Source: Isoetes taiwanensis (taxonomy: Eukaryota; Streptophyta; Lycopodiopsida; Isoetales; Isoetaceae). Taken from it: DNA of 64,000 bases. Each line of letters starts with the position of its first letter. Within the stretch, counting starts at the first letter, position 1. The DNA lies in contig JAJEKV010000025.1 of assembly GCA_021234155.1 (NCBI GenBank), positions 14,708,815 through 14,772,814 of the forward strand, written 5' to 3'. Shown piece after piece: positions 1 through 10,948 of the stretch. The notes below the pieces were generated by a model. The model was given only the letters and a program-made list of their open reading frames with translations. It was not told the DNA's origin and ran no database searches. Made by a program: the position numbers and the translations under genes.

Positions 1-820
1 TTATTTTACTTTGGTTTCCAGTTACATATATACAATGATGGTTCTTCTATATAAAGAAACCACCAGCGTCCTAAGAAAGGATATTTACCAACCATATATA
101 AACCTAATATGAAGCCAAAAAGGAATTCTTGACTCTGGTGGAGTAGGGATGGCTGCTGTTCTTCCTTTCTGCCAATAAAACCAAGGATGGACAATAAAAT
201 AATCCTTTAATAGTCAAAAGTACGATTTTACCATCTCATAACAATGTCTTTGAGGGAATTGGCCTTGGAAATTTAGGGGCGCTGCTGCAATGTGATTGTA
301 TTTCTGCTGATCCCTTTTAATATATTTCTCAAAGTGCTCTTTAAATGCTATAATCATCACGATGTTGGAAACGCGTAAAAATGGATTCTCGTCAAAAGGA
401 ACATTCTGGCAGTGGTGTGCGAATTGAAGCTTGATCTCAGAAGTTTGCTTGCCTCATCCTCAAATTGACATTGTGTAAGTGAATAAACATTCTTCCTCCA
501 TGATACATGGAATAGGTGCAAATTATCAAAAGGAGTTTGCTTACCAAAAAGGAATTAAAGAATTCACTACATACTTGTTTTGGATATCTGAAGATATTTG
601 TCATTTTTTGAGGAAATGCCGCTCTGTGAGCGGACGATGAATTGTGAACAGACTAGAAAGCAGCTTGTGCGATTATGGAGATTATATGGCAACTCACGTG
701 TCCCTTTTTAAATAGGCGTAGGTGTGATGGTTAGATGGTGACCAAATCTTTTTTAAGGGTTTACAAGGTGACCATCCTTGCCATGCATTTTAATGATTGG
801 ACCCCTAGTGCGATTTCGAC
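1..820. other. No gene recognised
   Basis: AT-rich DNA with no reading frame that resembles a known family. I see no repeat shared with the rest of the window. Confidence 0.4.
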
Positions 821-828
821 TATATAAG
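821..828 (+). promoter_or_regulatory. Possible TATA box
   Basis: The octamer TATATAAG lies about 45 bases before the ATG at 873. That is close for a plant promoter, where the start site is usually about 30 bases after the TATA box, so the leader would be very short. This is a sequence match only. Confidence 0.25.
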
Positions 829-872
829 CTTCTTTTTGCTTTTCTGTTACTCCAATCGAATAAGTTTATTTC

Positions 873-1082
873 ATGGAGGATAAGATGTTTAGTCCCTATG
901 AGTTTGAAACATCTTTCTCGTACATAAAATACAAAAAGTTCCTTTATTCTTCTTCAAAAAGAAAAAAGGAAAAGAAAAACGGCTTGATCCAAGTTGTAGA
1001 TTTTGAAGACATGGATAAGCAACTAGAATCTAATCATGTCCCCTTTCCATTGAAGCATATCACAATATGCAACACTGTATAG
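873..1082 (+). CDS. Possible small basic protein or first exon, unknown
   Basis: A 69-residue frame follows the TATA-like octamer. The protein has a Lys/Arg/Ser-rich stretch near residues 28-37 and no membrane segment or known motif. It may be a first exon or a chance frame. The DNA just downstream (from about 1150) is the 3' end of a LINE on the other strand, so any longer gene would be cut there. I do not recognise it. Confidence 0.2.
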   Translation: MEDKMFSPYEFETSFSYIKYKKFLYSSSKRKKEKKNGLIQVVDFEDMDKQLESNHVPFPLKHITICNTV

Positions 1083-1149
1083 ACACAAAAAGGGGACCAT
1101 GGGTAAGATTGAATCCAAAGAAAGAAGTTATGAGCAATGATAGAATAGA

Positions 1150-3180
1150 ACAGAATGGGTATTTATCGTCTATGGAGACCAATCGACATATGAGATCTAA
1201 TAAATAAGTGCAAAAAACTTATTGCTACCCAAAAAGAACCTCCGCCCCGAAAGGTTTTCGAGGGAAAAATGGTGGCAGCAATAAGAGTGTTGTCAAACTG
1301 TATAAATATACATATCATGAAATATATACAAGTCAGGCAAGTGTTTGAGGACAAAGTTGAGAATGCATATCCATGACCCCCTGAAGGTATTTTCCCATCA
1401 TCTGGACTAAAGCCATGCTCAATATTACATGTAGCAACTGCCCAGGCCCGACGAACTCAACATAGCTTGCACGGATTTGGTCATATGTTGGGCAACTCTG
1501 GAGGGTATGGCACTCATCCTCAACTGCTCCCATTTGGCAACACCAACAAAGCATACTTTAGACAACAACTTTTGATGTACATTTGTACGTTAAATTGGCT
1601 CGTATATTAACCTATACTATACATTGCATACGTACTATATGTGTATGGTACGAGAAGATGGTACTACATTGACTATGATGCATTTTAATCTTAGTGTCAT
1701 GTTCGAGGACATAACTTAGTGCGTGCATCTATGACGTCTTGGAGAAAAGATCTTAGCAAACACACTGAAGTTGTGTCTAGCAGCGCATGAATTGGCCGGT
1801 TAGGAGAGTCAACTTAGCACAACAGGCTCGTGTATGATTGATTGCTGGAGATTGCTGCAATTTGTCACATTCGTCTTCAATGGCACCTTGCTAGCAATAC
1901 TGACAATGTCTATCCTCACACGCCTCTCGAGGCCATCTATCTATTTTAATTCAGAAGTGATATGTATCTATGCGAATTGAAGCTACTAATCTGTACTTTT
2001 TCAATGACAAATGTGTATGCAGGTAGCGTTATGGATCTCATGTAAGCATGGGGTTGACTTGAAGTTAATAATGTGTTGTCTTAACATGTTCTAGGGCATT
2101 AATATCTCAAAGCTTGCCGAGGAAGCAAGTATCAAGGAACTGTCGCAAGTGATGGTGATCCTCATTTGTTTCTACCTATACGCACCTATGCTCTTGCACA
2201 TTCCATCAGGAGAACCACTGAGCTCGCCTTTCCTTCCAATAAGCTCTGAGGCGTTTGCCATAGTATAAGCCAGGTTGGGGAGACGATCATTGCCCATACC
2301 AACTACCTTCTAAAGGTAGATAATCGATAGAGGTAAGAAACTATGTCTCCTACAGTAGAATCTAGTCTATACCTGCTCTAGTTCATTCCAAATGGTCGGG
2401 GATATGACCGGGCCCAAATCTTCGATCCCGTACAAAATAATAGCTTATACTAAGACCATGAACAATGTACAGATGAGCCCAATCATATAGCTCTGCCTTG
2501 TCGATGTTGTTCTGCATTGCATACCGTGTCTTCCAACCTACTGTCACTCGTAATTGGATGGAAGTGCCTGGTATATGGTGGTGGAAAACTCTATGCTCAA
2601 ATACTTATAGGTGGGTGCTACCTCCACATTTTGCCTTTGATAAGTGAAGGAGGGAAGCCTCAGATGGCGCGAAGGTGAGATAAGCAGTACCTTAATCGAG
2701 CCAAAATGACCCGCATTTCCATGGCTCGACAAAAAGTGTCCAGGGCATGCAAATGGTGCTGCATGTTTTCCACGATGTGGGCTAGGAGATCAACATCATT
2801 AGCGTATATGAGTTGCTTAATAATATGGCACACAAACTGAGCCTTGTCACTCCCGTGTTCAGTGCCACCCATTCCAATTGGTCAAAGTAGATGCCAAAAA
2901 ACAGTGAAGAGAGCAGACATCCCTGTCAGACCCCAATACTATTGATGACAAGTTGTCCTGTCGAGGTCAATCGGCCTGAGAAAGTCTCATATAGCCTATA
3001 CACCACATTTTGCAAGTCCATAGGGGGCTCCCAACTATCTTAATCTTTCTCACTTTTCTCGAGGCACGCTATCAAAAACCTTTGCGAAGTCGATGAAGCA
3101 GCAAGGGTCCTGTGCGATTCTAGCTATCATCAACCAAGGTCCGTAGTGTGAAGATGTGATCAATGTTGGAGTGTCGGGAC
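1150..3180 (-). mobile_element. LINE-A remnant, 3' part (RT to 3' end)
   Basis: Read on the minus strand, this is the back half of a non-LTR retrotransposon in several frames. Near 3130-3060 it reads like the RT block around a phenylalanine-aspartate-phenylalanine motif. Near 2815-2795 it has the degenerate catalytic motif YANDVDLLAH, where YADD is expected. At 1554-1490 it has a C-terminal C-x2-C...DE.H...C zinc-finger pattern. It ends at about 1161-1183 with the sequence (minus strand) GGTCTCCATAGACGATAAA, the 3' end found on other copies in this window. Frames are broken many times, so it is inactive. The 5' part is missing, as is usual for LINE insertions. Confidence 0.75.
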
Positions 3181-4170
3181 ACGAATCCCCGCCTAGTGTT
3201 GTAACACAAATGGAGAAATTGCCCATATATAGTTATTACACCATCATTAAACTCTCTATATCATCCTTGTGTTTTCTAGTTACGCAATGGCTTGTTTCTT
3301 CCCGGTCCTCTAGTGTTATGGTGTATTTTCTTATGCCTAGGGATACAATGAGATTACTACATAAAAGGGAATCTATGCCTTGGATTGCAAGCCACATGTA
3401 TTGGTTATCTCAGATTTGTCTTAATGCCCTATATCAAATGATAGAAGGCATGTTTAACATAGCAAGCACCCAATCGTTACCATATCCCCGTTAAATCATT
3501 GATTTCTTATAAAGTATATTTTGTCAAATCCATTGATCTAGGATAAATCATACAACTCATGTTCTTTTGTTTCAATGGAACATACCATATCTACGTTAAT
3601 ATCTCATGCATACTTGAGATCCTTGCTTCCATCACCACATTCATAACAATGTTTAAAATGAAACATAAGAAGTGCGTTTGAAAGATTCCTCTAAAACTTT
3701 TGGTAGATTCTAAAATTCTTCCAAATTGGAGGCCTTGAATGTTCCAGAATGACGTGATTATACAAAATGGCTCTTAAAACAACCATTTTATGGAGTTATT
3801 ACCTATGAAAAGGAAAAATAAAATAAAATATACCATTTTGGGGGCGTATTAAAGACTTATGAAAGCCAATGAAATACTGAAAGCCAAAAAAGTCTATAAC
3901 GGTGTCTTTTTCTTTGTAGTGGATACACAAGAAAGAGGACCTGGTGAAACAGACTAAAAGTAATGAAATGTCAAAAAATACTAAAAACAAAGTGGAATAT
4001 GTAGTTAAACAAACTTAACAGTACAAGCTTGCAAGTGAGGAAGAAAAAATAGTTGTCATTGTAATAGAAGTTAGAAACAATGGTACAATGTTCCTTTAGC
4101 GGTAATAAATAGATCTGATGGTACATGTTACAAAAAGTTGTGCGCATAAATCATTTAAAAACAAATTACA
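3181..4170. other. No gene recognised
   Basis: AT-rich spacer. A 112-codon frame at 3156-3494 shows no recognisable motif and probably is chance. Confidence 0.4.
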
Positions 4171-4180
4171 CAGGAGGCTT

Positions 4181-4270
4181 GGTATAAACTTATACCGACT
4201 GACTCGTATAAATTTATACCAATTGACTCAATATAAATTTATATCGATTGGGTTGGTATAGGTTTACACC
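4181..4270. repeat. Tandem array of 16-bp palindromes, 25-bp period
   Basis: Four copies start at 4181, 4205, 4230 and 4255. Each is a perfect or near-perfect inverted repeat of the type GGTATAAATTTATACC, followed by a 9-base spacer (GACTGACTC, AATTGACTC, GATTGGGTT). The spacing is 24-25 bases, about 2.4 helical turns. They lie downstream of the minus-strand ParB-like gene. Five more copies lie in introns of that gene (4693-4834 and 5935). Their role is unknown. They could be protein-binding sites or remnants of a tiny mobile unit. Confidence 0.85.
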
Positions 4271-4692
4271 TTAGGGCGTTCATCCCAATCGTAGGGACTC
4301 TCATCACCCTTTGTTTCTGTCTCTTGGGACTCCACCTGGTGTGAGATTCCTGCTTTGGCTTCTAAGATACTCATGTCTTGGCCTCTTTAGCCATTTCATC
4401 CAGCGTGAATTATTTGGCCACCGCTTTTTCAAACAGTCTTACAATTATTTCCTTGCTCTTGATTCCCGGTAACTAGATCCATGGCGCAATGCTCATGTTC
4501 TTCTGTTTTGCCTTAGCACTCTTCTTAGTTTTTTTTTGTTAGAGCTGCTCTGTTATTCTTTCAGCTCTCCATCCTCAAACACGCAAAAGATTCTTTCTTG
4601 CAAGTCCCAAACCTAAAAAGAAAGAGAATGTTTGCAATTTAGCTTTGGCCCTGTAGAAAGCATCTAGATGTATAAATTTATATAGAAAGCCT

Positions 4693-4834
4693 GGTATAAA
4701 TTTATACCGCTTGGCGCCCGTGGTTTTTTTGGTATAAATTTATACCGCTTGATGCCCGTGGCTTTCTTATTTTAACCTAGACTTAGAGCAATATAAATTT
4801 ATACCAATTGAACCTTCTGGTATAAATTTATCCC
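4693..4834. repeat. Four 16-bp palindromes inside an intron
   Basis: Copies of the GGTATAAATTTATACC palindrome start at 4693, 4731, 4790 and 4819. All four lie between the donor at 4902 and the acceptor before 4612 of the minus-strand ParB-like gene. The spacers at 4709-4730 and 4747-4769 share a GCGCCCGTGG / GATGCCCGTGG motif, so part of this cluster arose by local duplication. Confidence 0.8.
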
Positions 4835-5496
4835 GCTTGTAAAGATGTAGAGATATGTAGACATGTAAAAAGCATTTAAAGGTTCAGGAGTATTATACTT
4901 ACTTGGCCGTCTTTGAAGGCAAGCTGGAAATAGTTGGCGTATTGCTTAACGGCCACGTGTGGCTTCTTATCCGAGTCGTAGCTCAGGCAACAGTCTGTGA
5001 CACAGGCCTTACAAAGTTCCTGGAGCTTCTTCTTCTGCTTCTTGAAATCATCACCATGTTGATTTTCAAATTCAACATATTCTTTGTGCATAAAGCATAT
5101 CTTGTCTATGAGGCTCATTTTCAATTTGAAGTCATTGTCTAGATTGTGGCTCACCGCAATGATTTTTGCCTCTTCGTCTGTCAGCCCTACGTATATATGA
5201 ACCTCTACACTTTTCTTCTAGATCTCATTCCTACTTTCTTCTTTCGACGGTTTCTTCCTAGCTTTGTAGCTGTGAGTTCCATCGAGAACATAGTAAGTGT
5301 ACTCAAAGTCTGCTTTTCTACAATTTTTGAGTTCTTGAACTTGTGTTGTATCTATCATCACGACAAGTGGCGACACATGGGCATCCAGATTTCTCTGTAT
5401 TCTCTGCTTCAATACTGCCACATATGCAGCGTACAGTTTTCTGACTTGGAGATTCCTAGCTCCATCTTCATTTTTAAGTGGCTTCTTAATCGTGCC

Positions 5497-5580
5497 TATA
5501 GAAAGGAAGGAAGGAAGGAAGGAATGTATTTTTATCGTCCACGGAGACCAATCGGTCTATGGGACCCAATACAAAAGCGC
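5497..5580 (-). mobile_element. 5'-truncated LINE-A tail with (TTCC)n
   Basis: Read on the minus strand this is GGGTCCCATAGACC, then GGTCTCCGTGGACGATAAA, then a (TTCC)n tail at 5523-5502. It is only the last 50 or so bases of the LINE-A family plus its microsatellite tail. It sits between two coding pieces of the ParB-like gene and breaks the frame. The exact target duplication is not clear. Confidence 0.75.
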
Positions 5581-5934
5581 AGCAAGCGGATTGAGAGATA
5601 GTCTGCCAAAGAAGTTTCATCTCGTTGACTTCCTTCAAAATTGCGCTTGACTTGTCTGATGGTCTTAACACAATGTCGGCGCCAAGTGCTTTCTTAATGG
5701 CCTCTGCAGACTCCTCGATGGTCAAAGCCTTAGTTGCTTCTAGTTTCTTTGCACTTGCGATTTTGCAGGTGCTGCTTTCCTCTTTGCTCTCACTACGACC
5801 ACTTCCTCCTCCTCCTCTTCTTCTACCTCGCTCTTTTTTTCGACGTCATCTTTGGTAAGAGGGTACCACAAGCCCTTCACCATGACACCATCCTCACAAA
5901 GAGTCATGGAAAGGTACCTGATTAGTCTAATGAC

Positions 5935-5950
5935 AATATAAATCTATACC
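5935..5950. repeat. Ninth palindrome copy, intronic
   Basis: AATATAAATCTATACC is a diverged copy of the 16-bp palindrome. It lies in the short minus-strand intron after the exon ending at 5990. Confidence 0.65.
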
Positions 5951-6180
5951 AAACAAACAGAATGGAGAGCAAAGTAACTTTGTACTTACATAACCAAGCT
6001 TGTTATTTTCAAAAATATATTCAAACACGTCATTTGGCTTGTACATGTTTATGCGAAACATTTGAGAGTTGAGGTAATAGTCAACCTTCGCATCATTGTT
6101 GAGGCATTTCATTAGTATTTCGTCCTCATTCTCTGTGAGGGTCAAGCTACACATTTCGCCAGCAGGAAAGTACTCGTCGG

Positions 6181-6540
6181 TGTAATGGACCCATGGGAGA
6201 CCGCTCGAGTGGATCTTGATGTCGCGTTCCCGAGACACCGGCATAAATGGGTAGAAGCGACTACTCATAAATGTCTAGACGGTTTTGACCAGTTAGTTAA
6301 GGGCATGTCGGTTAAGAACGTTTCATTTGGTATTAGAGCAGGGCTCGAGTTCGAGTCTTGATGGAGGCAAGTATGACCCGGAATACCGTTGGACGTAGAT
6401 CATGACTTGGTCTTGGGCACCATGGGATGGTGTGATCTATTGTTTGTGATGCTCGAGGATGAGCATAGTTCTAATGGAAGAGATTGTAACGGACCCATGG
6501 AGACTGTTTGAGTAGATTTGGGTGTCGCGTTCCAGAGACA
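6181..6540 (+). mobile_element. TRIM (miniature LTR retroelement) inserted in the ParB-like gene
   Basis: The left LTR starts TGTAATGGACCCATGG at 6181 and ends ...GTTTCA at 6325. After two bases comes TGGTATTAGAGC (6328-6339), one base away from the plant initiator-Met tRNA primer site TGGTATCAGAGC. An internal part of about 145 bases ends in a purine-rich GGAAGAGAT, and a second LTR copy begins TGTAACGGACCCATGG at 6485. The second LTR matches the first for about 55 bases, to GAGACACC near 6537, and then stops, so its 3' part is lost. There is no coding capacity. The size and plan are those of a terminal-repeat retrotransposon in miniature. Confidence 0.8.
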
Positions 6541-6949
6541 CCAATGTTACAGTTAGCCTTGTACTTGCCGCTTCTAGTCTTATTGTAAAGGTAGAGGTAG
6601 GCCTCAGAGGGAGTGCTACTTCTTGCACCCCTGTGCACGTACCATGTAGTATCCTTCACATGAAAGGACTGTGATTTTGTTGAAGATTGTTGGCTTTGCC
6701 CTTGAGAACATTCTTTGAGCTGCAAAAGTGCTAAAAATAAGTCTAGCGCATCACAAAATCAGTAATTTATCTACAAATTTGTTCCTATTTCTTCCCAAAG
6801 AAAGCACCAATTCATTAATTTGAGAAAAAGTACATTCTCCTTTTGCTCGAAATAGCTCGCAGGCTGCTTTTAGAAGGGTAGTTTGTAAACAGTCGGCCTT
6901 CCTCTGAAGCAATAATGCCCAATCGGTGCTCATTTTTAACAAAGTTATA

Positions 6950-9570
6950 AGTTGAGCTTGCGGTCAACGTTGTCATCCTTACTCTACGACCGATTTTGGT
7001 TTTTGCCGAATATTAGTTGTAGCTCAGCGCTCGGAATCCTATGTCATACCTGCATTTTCATTTCCCATTCGTGTCCTCATTTTCCAAATCAGCCATGCTG
7101 ACATACTCATGGATTCAGAGCTCTTTGTTTTTTTTGTCTCGACTTTCAATGTATACTATTCAATTTGGCCACCAATGATTTATGTGCCTTCTCTTTGGTC
7201 TGGCTATTTCTCGTTTAGCTATTCAGAGCTGCTCATCACTTCTATAACAGAGGCATTCAAGTAAAGTTGTCACATTATCTACAAGAGAAGAAGAAGAAGA
7301 AGAAAGGAAGCAATATTCATGTCATTCCACTTGACACTATCCGATTGGACATATGACACACACACTATACCAACATTGCTTTGTTAAGTTGACTTCTCAA
7401 CAACCTTACATTGAATGCGACTCTAGGTGGCCTAGGAAGAGACAAAGTATCCGCAGCATATACACAAAACCTGTTGCAATTCCGGGGGGATCGGAGCCAT
7501 CCAATCGACCGCGAAAATGTCAAGCGCAACATAAGGGTCCCTTTGGGCAAACATATTGCCTTTCTTGGAAAATCTATTTATCTAACATATGTAATAGTTA
7601 ATGACCCAAGATGGCGGATATGGGGCTCCACACTACCAAGGACACGTTTGATGTTAATAGCAGATGCCAGTTTTTGTAATTGGGTACCTACGCCGGAAAA
7701 GGAGCTCCAATTTGTGGGCGATCGGAGGCCCGGATGCAAATACTTCTATTTTAATGATAAATTTGGTAGCCTATTTCTGGCAAGATGGATCAATTTTCTC
7801 GGGTCTCTGATTGGGTTTTCGCACCTTCACAATTTTATGGCATGCATTTGAAGCCAAGCTTTTGGTCAGTGATTTTCTAAGCTTAATAATGTGGGAAAGA
7901 TCTTGCTTTATTTGCTAAATAGATGGTTTCCTGGTCCTTTCAAGTGTTGTTGGTGGATAGGGCCTTCTTCAGATTGTATATGATTCGGCTAATTTGACGA
8001 GTTCCAAGCTCAAGAGTGCTGCCTTAATTTGTGAATTAAAAGGTACTCCATGCTTCGTCATGGCTGTGGCTGTAGAATTGCATAGTAAGCAAGGTTTAAA
8101 CTAGCTCTATAGACATACATTACAAGCTTTCCTGTGATACTGCACGCCATATGGGAAATGTGATATTGTCTCACCATGTTGGTCCATTCTTCCTTAGCAA
8201 CTATTACAGTTTCTATTTTAGCTCACAAAGTGAAGCCTCCGTTAGGTAAGCTATGGTTCTGTCTTATAAATGGTTATGAATGGACCATATCATGGATAGA
8301 TGGCTAATTCTTTTCTCATGGTAAGTCGTTCCTAAATCAGCAATCTGCTTAATTTTCTCGATGTTTCATTAGCAATAAAGTTCCCTTGCTTGTCTATTGT
8401 TGGAGGTTTTTTGCAAAATGCATGGCTCACATGTATATTACTCATTTAACACTTCTACCTGTGCCTGGAACAGTTGTCTATTGTGAATGATCATCACGAG
8501 ATCTCGATTTGACTGTTCTGGTTTTGAGTATTCATGTGATTTTGAATTTCTGTGTACCAAATGCCGTGGAGCGGTGCTTCAAACAGCGTTAAGCAAATAT
8601 AGTTTGAAGAGATGGGAGGGGTTTGTTGTTGCCTTAGATGGGAGAGTTTCGACGAGTATATTACCTATCCAAATGGAAGCTTTTGTCAACGATGTTTATG
8701 CCTCCGATGTTTTATCAGATGCTTCTTCCACATGGTATGTTAAAGTGTCTGGCAAATCGAGTGGTATGGCTATTTATTATAATACATAGGTCTATAACAA
8801 GTTAAAAGCAAGCATGTCACACAAGACTGAAAAAAGAGAGATGTAGAAGAGAATATCAAATTGTGTTTGTAAATAACTTATCACCACCACGTTATGGTGT
8901 AATCCTTGGTTAGCCATCATATTCAGCCTGATTTGGATGCATCCTTTATTATGTAATTAATCACAGGAAATGAGCATCTTTTTGCCTACCCTGGGGACAA
9001 ATGGGTTTTAGTAGACATCTTCCTTTATAACCTTTTCATTACCTTGTCAAGTTCTTTGTTTGCAAGAAACCTCTGGAGTACATTATTCTAGATATCCCAG
9101 TAGCTTCACATGTATTTTCATATTGTATTCACGCCTGATTTTTGGATAATTTTGCTTTCTGCTATGTACAGAATTCTGGACAATGCTGACGATATTAAGG
9201 GCATCGTTTTTGTGTAGATGGTTGGGAAATGTTTATCTGAATACTTAAAGTATATGGTCACTTTGTAGATGTAGTATTTCCATACAAACTATTGATAGCA
9301 TCCATGGTTGAGCATGGGAATAAAGATTGAGAATTGAAAGCTTATTGTCTCCTAATATAAGATAAATTGTATAAAATTGTCGTAGTTAATGTAGTTGTGC
9401 ATATAGAAACCGTTTTTTAATCCGGGCGCTGCATTTGACGGCCAGTTTCCCAGTGGGTATATATCGACATTGTGAATGTGTGGCAAATAGGAGGCAATGG
9501 GCCTGATATTTACTGTTCTTGTGCTGTTGTAGAAGATGATTGCTCTACTTAGTCATCTAATGAATGGTCA
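6950..9570. other. Region with two unrecognised open frames
   Basis: Two plus-strand frames are open: 7411-7851 (146 codons) and 8487-8789 (100 codons). Neither shows a motif I know. The second contains a C-x2-C pair but no full finger. An expected first exon of the RING ligase (a Cys-rich MGAxCxC start in relatives) was looked for here and not found. There is a short (GAA)n run near 7281-7300. Confidence 0.3.
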
Positions 9571-9577
9571 TTGTCAG

Positions 9578-10948
9578 TATGCAGCTCTGTTTGATAGAGC
9601 AGAGACACGAGATTTGCCACCACATCAAGTCATCTCATCTCCATCATCTGGTCTTATCACAAGAACATCCAACAGCTCCCCCCTGGACACATTTCGACCG
9701 CCCCCAAGGCCTTTGCCATATGATGCAGATTCAAGGTACATTAGACTGCAAAGAGATGGTCTAGTATCAAGACGTGACAAATGTAGTCTAAGTCATCTAC
9801 ATGGGAGTGAGCCTGATCCTCTACGACCTGCAATGGGTGAAGATGAGGGGGAAACGATTCCTTTTTTATCTGGGGAAGGACCGGTGAAAGAACCTGGTCA
9901 ATATGCAGTGTCTGAATCAAAAGATTTGCGGAAGGTTGAATCAATGTCATCTGTCATGGATGATGAAGATGTCTGTCCAACTTGCCTTGATGGTAATGAT
10001 TCATCCATTGTTTATCCGTACTTGGCGTCTTAGTACTGTGCTATTGTCTTAAAGTATTTGAAATTAGTTTTTGCAAGTTGATGGGCAAATTATCAGTATA
10101 CTATGCGAAAGGTTTTGGCTCATGGGCTTCCTTGTAGAGATTGGTTGTGTTAGTTATATTCATGTCCTGTACACAAAGGCTTCAGGAACATGGTCGGGGA
10201 TATGCAATATTGTTGCTATATATTACTCATTTTTCATATGTACATGAATTATAGTTTTGATAGATAGACCCTCTAAATTTGCATATTTATTTGTATTCTA
10301 CATGCATACCTTTTGGAATTATTTAAATCTACTGGTGCAAGTCACTTCCAAGGCAACGATATGCTCACAGTGGACTAGATGACTATTCTGTTGCATAGAA
10401 TGAAACACTCCTAGGTCGTACTAGAGCTTATTACTATGTTCATATGAAAGATGTATGTATCTAAATGTTCGAAGTGCTAATGCCTTGCTTCATGGTTGTT
10501 TCAGTTTATACACAGGAGAATCCTAAAATAAATGCATAATGTGGTCACCACTTCCATTTAGCATGCATCCTTGAATGGATGGAAAGAAGCGATCACTGTC
10601 CTATTTGTTACAAGGTAAATAGTGAACTGGATATCAGCTGCATATAATTAGTAAATAATTGTTTTGGAGTTGTCACACTATTTTTGTCTTGTCAATGGTC
10701 TGTAAGCATATGCTGTTAAATATAATCTGTCTTTAGTCGTATGCAGATCTAGCTAGAAATACTTGACTTTCGTTAGACATCCTATTTCAGTTTAAAGTTT
10801 ATTTGTCACATGTGCACTCAAACCTAGATGCTTACGCATGTTATGAACCGGTCTTTTAGAGCACCGCCATCCTAAACATGATTGCTATTGTTTTTTGATC
10901 ATCATTTTTTTCTTCTAGGAAATGGAGATCAATGAAGAAGATCTGTAA
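9578..10948 (+). pseudogene. RING E3 ubiquitin ligase, At3g02290 type, with in-frame stop
   Basis: Three exons can be read. Exon 9578-9992 follows a CAG acceptor and ends CTT GAT G before GTAATG; it encodes YAALFDRAE..., then RPPPRPLPYDADSRYIRLQ, then DEDVCPTCLD. Exon 10505-10614 follows TTTCAG and holds TQENPKI, then C-G-H-H-F-H-L-A-C-I-L-E-W-M-E-R-S-D-H-C-P-I-C-Y-K, and ends before GTAAAT. The last exon, 10919-10948, follows TTCTAG and reads EMEINEEDL-stop. The layout and motifs are those of plant RING-H2 ligases of the At3g02290 group, which pass ubiquitin from an E2 to a target. All eight zinc ligands are present. However, codon 10537-10539, where relatives have Lys before the third RING Cys, is TAA. 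The first exon was not found. It is probably a recent pseudogene. Confidence 0.8.

Larger units (their letters stand above)
4553..6725 (-). pseudogene. ParB-like domain gene, multi-exon, decayed
   Basis: On the minus strand, a frame runs from 5496 to 4903 with one in-frame TAG at 5218-5220. Before the stop lies SPLVVMIDTTQVQEL and then VLDGTHSYKA (5269-5289). After it lies VEVHIYVGLTDEEAK, followed by AVSHNLDND. This order (V-x-L-x-x-I, V-x-G-x-H, V-x-V...D-E-E...N) is that of the ParB/sulfiredoxin-like fold, with His-Ser where bacterial ParB has His-Arg. A lysine-rich helical region follows. The exon ends at 4903 before GTAAGT, and a next exon starts at 4612 (VWDLQERIF). Upstream exon pieces lie at 5725-5590, 5915-5740 (a run of Glu) and 6180-5990. 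A LINE tail at 5.5 kb, a TRIM at 6.2 kb and at least one frameshift break it. Function is unknown; transposon origin is likely. The domain call is by eye. Confidence 0.5.

Noticed and set aside
3156-3494. 112-codon open frame as a gene
   Set aside because: No motif and no codon or flank support; it begins at the edge of LINE debris.
4181-4270. CRISPR array
   Set aside because: The repeats are palindromic AT-rich 16-mers with 9-base related spacers, in plant-type DNA without cas genes.
5502-5523. (GGAA)n as an ordinary microsatellite
   Set aside because: It directly follows a conserved LINE-A 3' end, so it is that element's tail.
4553-6725. Bacterial contamination because of the ParB-like domain
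   Set aside because: The gene has introns with plant-like splice sites and plant retroelements inserted in it.
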